NCBI GenBank assembly: GCA_021812925.1
Contig: JAKAMK010000055.1
Location: forward strand, 1-5,218
Origin: a bacterium
GTDB taxonomy: Bacteria > Patescibacteria > Paceibacteria > UBA9973 > UBA2103
Direction: 5' to 3'
DNA length: 5,218 nucleotides
The notes below the pieces were generated by a model that was given only the letters and a program-made list of their open reading frames with translations, did no database searches and was not told the origin of the DNA. The translations under genes and the position numbers were made by a program. Each line of letters begins with the position of its first letter. Within the stretch, counting starts at the first letter, position 1. This document shows positions 4,735 through 5,218 of the stretch, piece by piece.

Positions 4735-5218
4735 CTACAACTGCAGCGCGTGAGTGATTGACGGCGAGCCATTCTCGGATTCCGCGAGCCAGTGGCTCGT
4801 GTCGAGCTTCACGTCGCGCTTCTCCCGCAGGTCCTTGTATTTCAGCACGCCGTTCTTGCGCGCGTAGTCGAAGAGCTCCTTCGTGATGCGGACGTCCTCG
4901 ATGCAGTACTCGCGCACCTTCTCGATCTTGCCCTCGGCCCACCATTCCTGCGCTTTCAAGCCGTCACCCTTCTTGCCCTTGCCGAGCGTCGCTTCGGCGA
5001 GCGACTGGAGCCGGATGCGCCGGCCGAGCACGGCATAGACCTCGGCGAGGAGGTCGAGCGAGCGGATGTGCGCGAGGTCGCCCGGGTAGTAGCGATTCAG
5101 GAGCGGGATATCGAAATTGTCGGAGTTGAACCCGATGAGGAGATCGGTCCGTTCGATGAGCGGCCACAGCTGCGGGAGCTCCTCTCTCGTGTACGACGTG
5201 TACGCATCGGTTTCCGAG
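4735..5218 (-). CDS. DEDDy 3'-5' exonuclease, RNase H-like fold (YprB type), C-terminal part
   Basis: The frame is open to the window edge, so the N-terminus, with the first DxE metal motif, is missing; 160 residues are visible, ending in TAG. Counting from the edge, GFNSDNFDIPLL (29-40) is the ExoII motif (N-x3-FD, Asp36), and YCIEDV (104-109) is the ExoIII motif in Y-x3-D form (Tyr104, Asp108), which places it in the DEDDy class. Between them, SLDLLAEV and a Leu-rich 'LQSLAEATLG' helix with a following WW resemble the RNase H-like domain of YprB and related helicase-associated nucleases. It should remove nucleotides from 3' ends of DNA or RNA using two metal ions. About 40 residues after motif III are a short tail without recognisable motifs. 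Whether the full protein carries further domains cannot be seen. A GTG at 5031 lies inside the domain and is not the start. Confidence 0.82.
   Translation of the reverse strand, partial: SETDAYTSYTREELPQLWPLIERTDLLIGFNSDNFDIPLLNRYYPGDLAHIRSLDLLAEVYAVLGRRIRLQSLAEATLGKGKKGDGLKAQEWWAEGKIEKVREYCIEDVRITKELFDYARKNGVLKYKDLREKRDVKLDTSHWLAESENGSPSITHALQL

Overview
The window is high-GC DNA (about 73% in a sampled line of the large-subunit gene) with tightly packed genes. Four features suggest a small-genome, probably uncultured bacterium, possibly a high-GC member of Patescibacteria/CPR: short intergenic gaps, few Shine-Dalgarno sites, promoter-like -10 hexamers lying almost on start codons, and gene families (a small RecB-type nuclease, a membrane-anchored DsbA-like protein, a YprB-type exonuclease) that I associate with that group. 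The taxonomic placement is inference and is not proven by the sequence.

Layout. (1) Bases 1-2216, + strand: the end of an operon for a membrane complex related to complex I and group 4 hydrogenases. It holds the C-terminal part of a HyfF/NuoM-type ion-translocating membrane subunit, then 5 bp later a fused NuoC-NuoD-type catalytic subunit. The fused subunit has lost both Cys pairs that hold the [NiFe] centre in true hydrogenases; its only cysteine is residue 499. It therefore looks like an Ehr-type (energy-converting-hydrogenase-related) complex rather than a hydrogenase. (2) 2237-2264: a near-perfect 12-bp hairpin between convergent genes. (3) 2282-2950, - strand: a diverged thymidylate-kinase-like P-loop protein of lower GC than its neighbours. 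It has a clear promoter, a strong Shine-Dalgarno site and a GTG start. (4) 2951-3069: a divergent regulatory region with an 8-bp (10 with a wobble) inverted repeat. (5) 3070-3891, + strand: a PD-(D/E)XK RecB-like nuclease. (6) 3892-3990: a convergent spacer with two small hairpins and no gene. (7) 3991-4674, - strand: a membrane-anchored DsbA-like thiol oxidoreductase. (8) 4735-5218, - strand: the C-terminal part of a DEDDy 3'-5' exonuclease of the RNase H-like fold, running off the window.

The first two genes plainly work together in one proton- or sodium-translocating complex. The remaining genes (nucleotide kinase-like protein, two nucleases, Dsb protein) show no demonstrable functional link to it or to each other. 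The most notable signal is the cysteine-less hydrogenase-like large subunit. No CRISPR array, tRNA, rRNA or transposase was seen.
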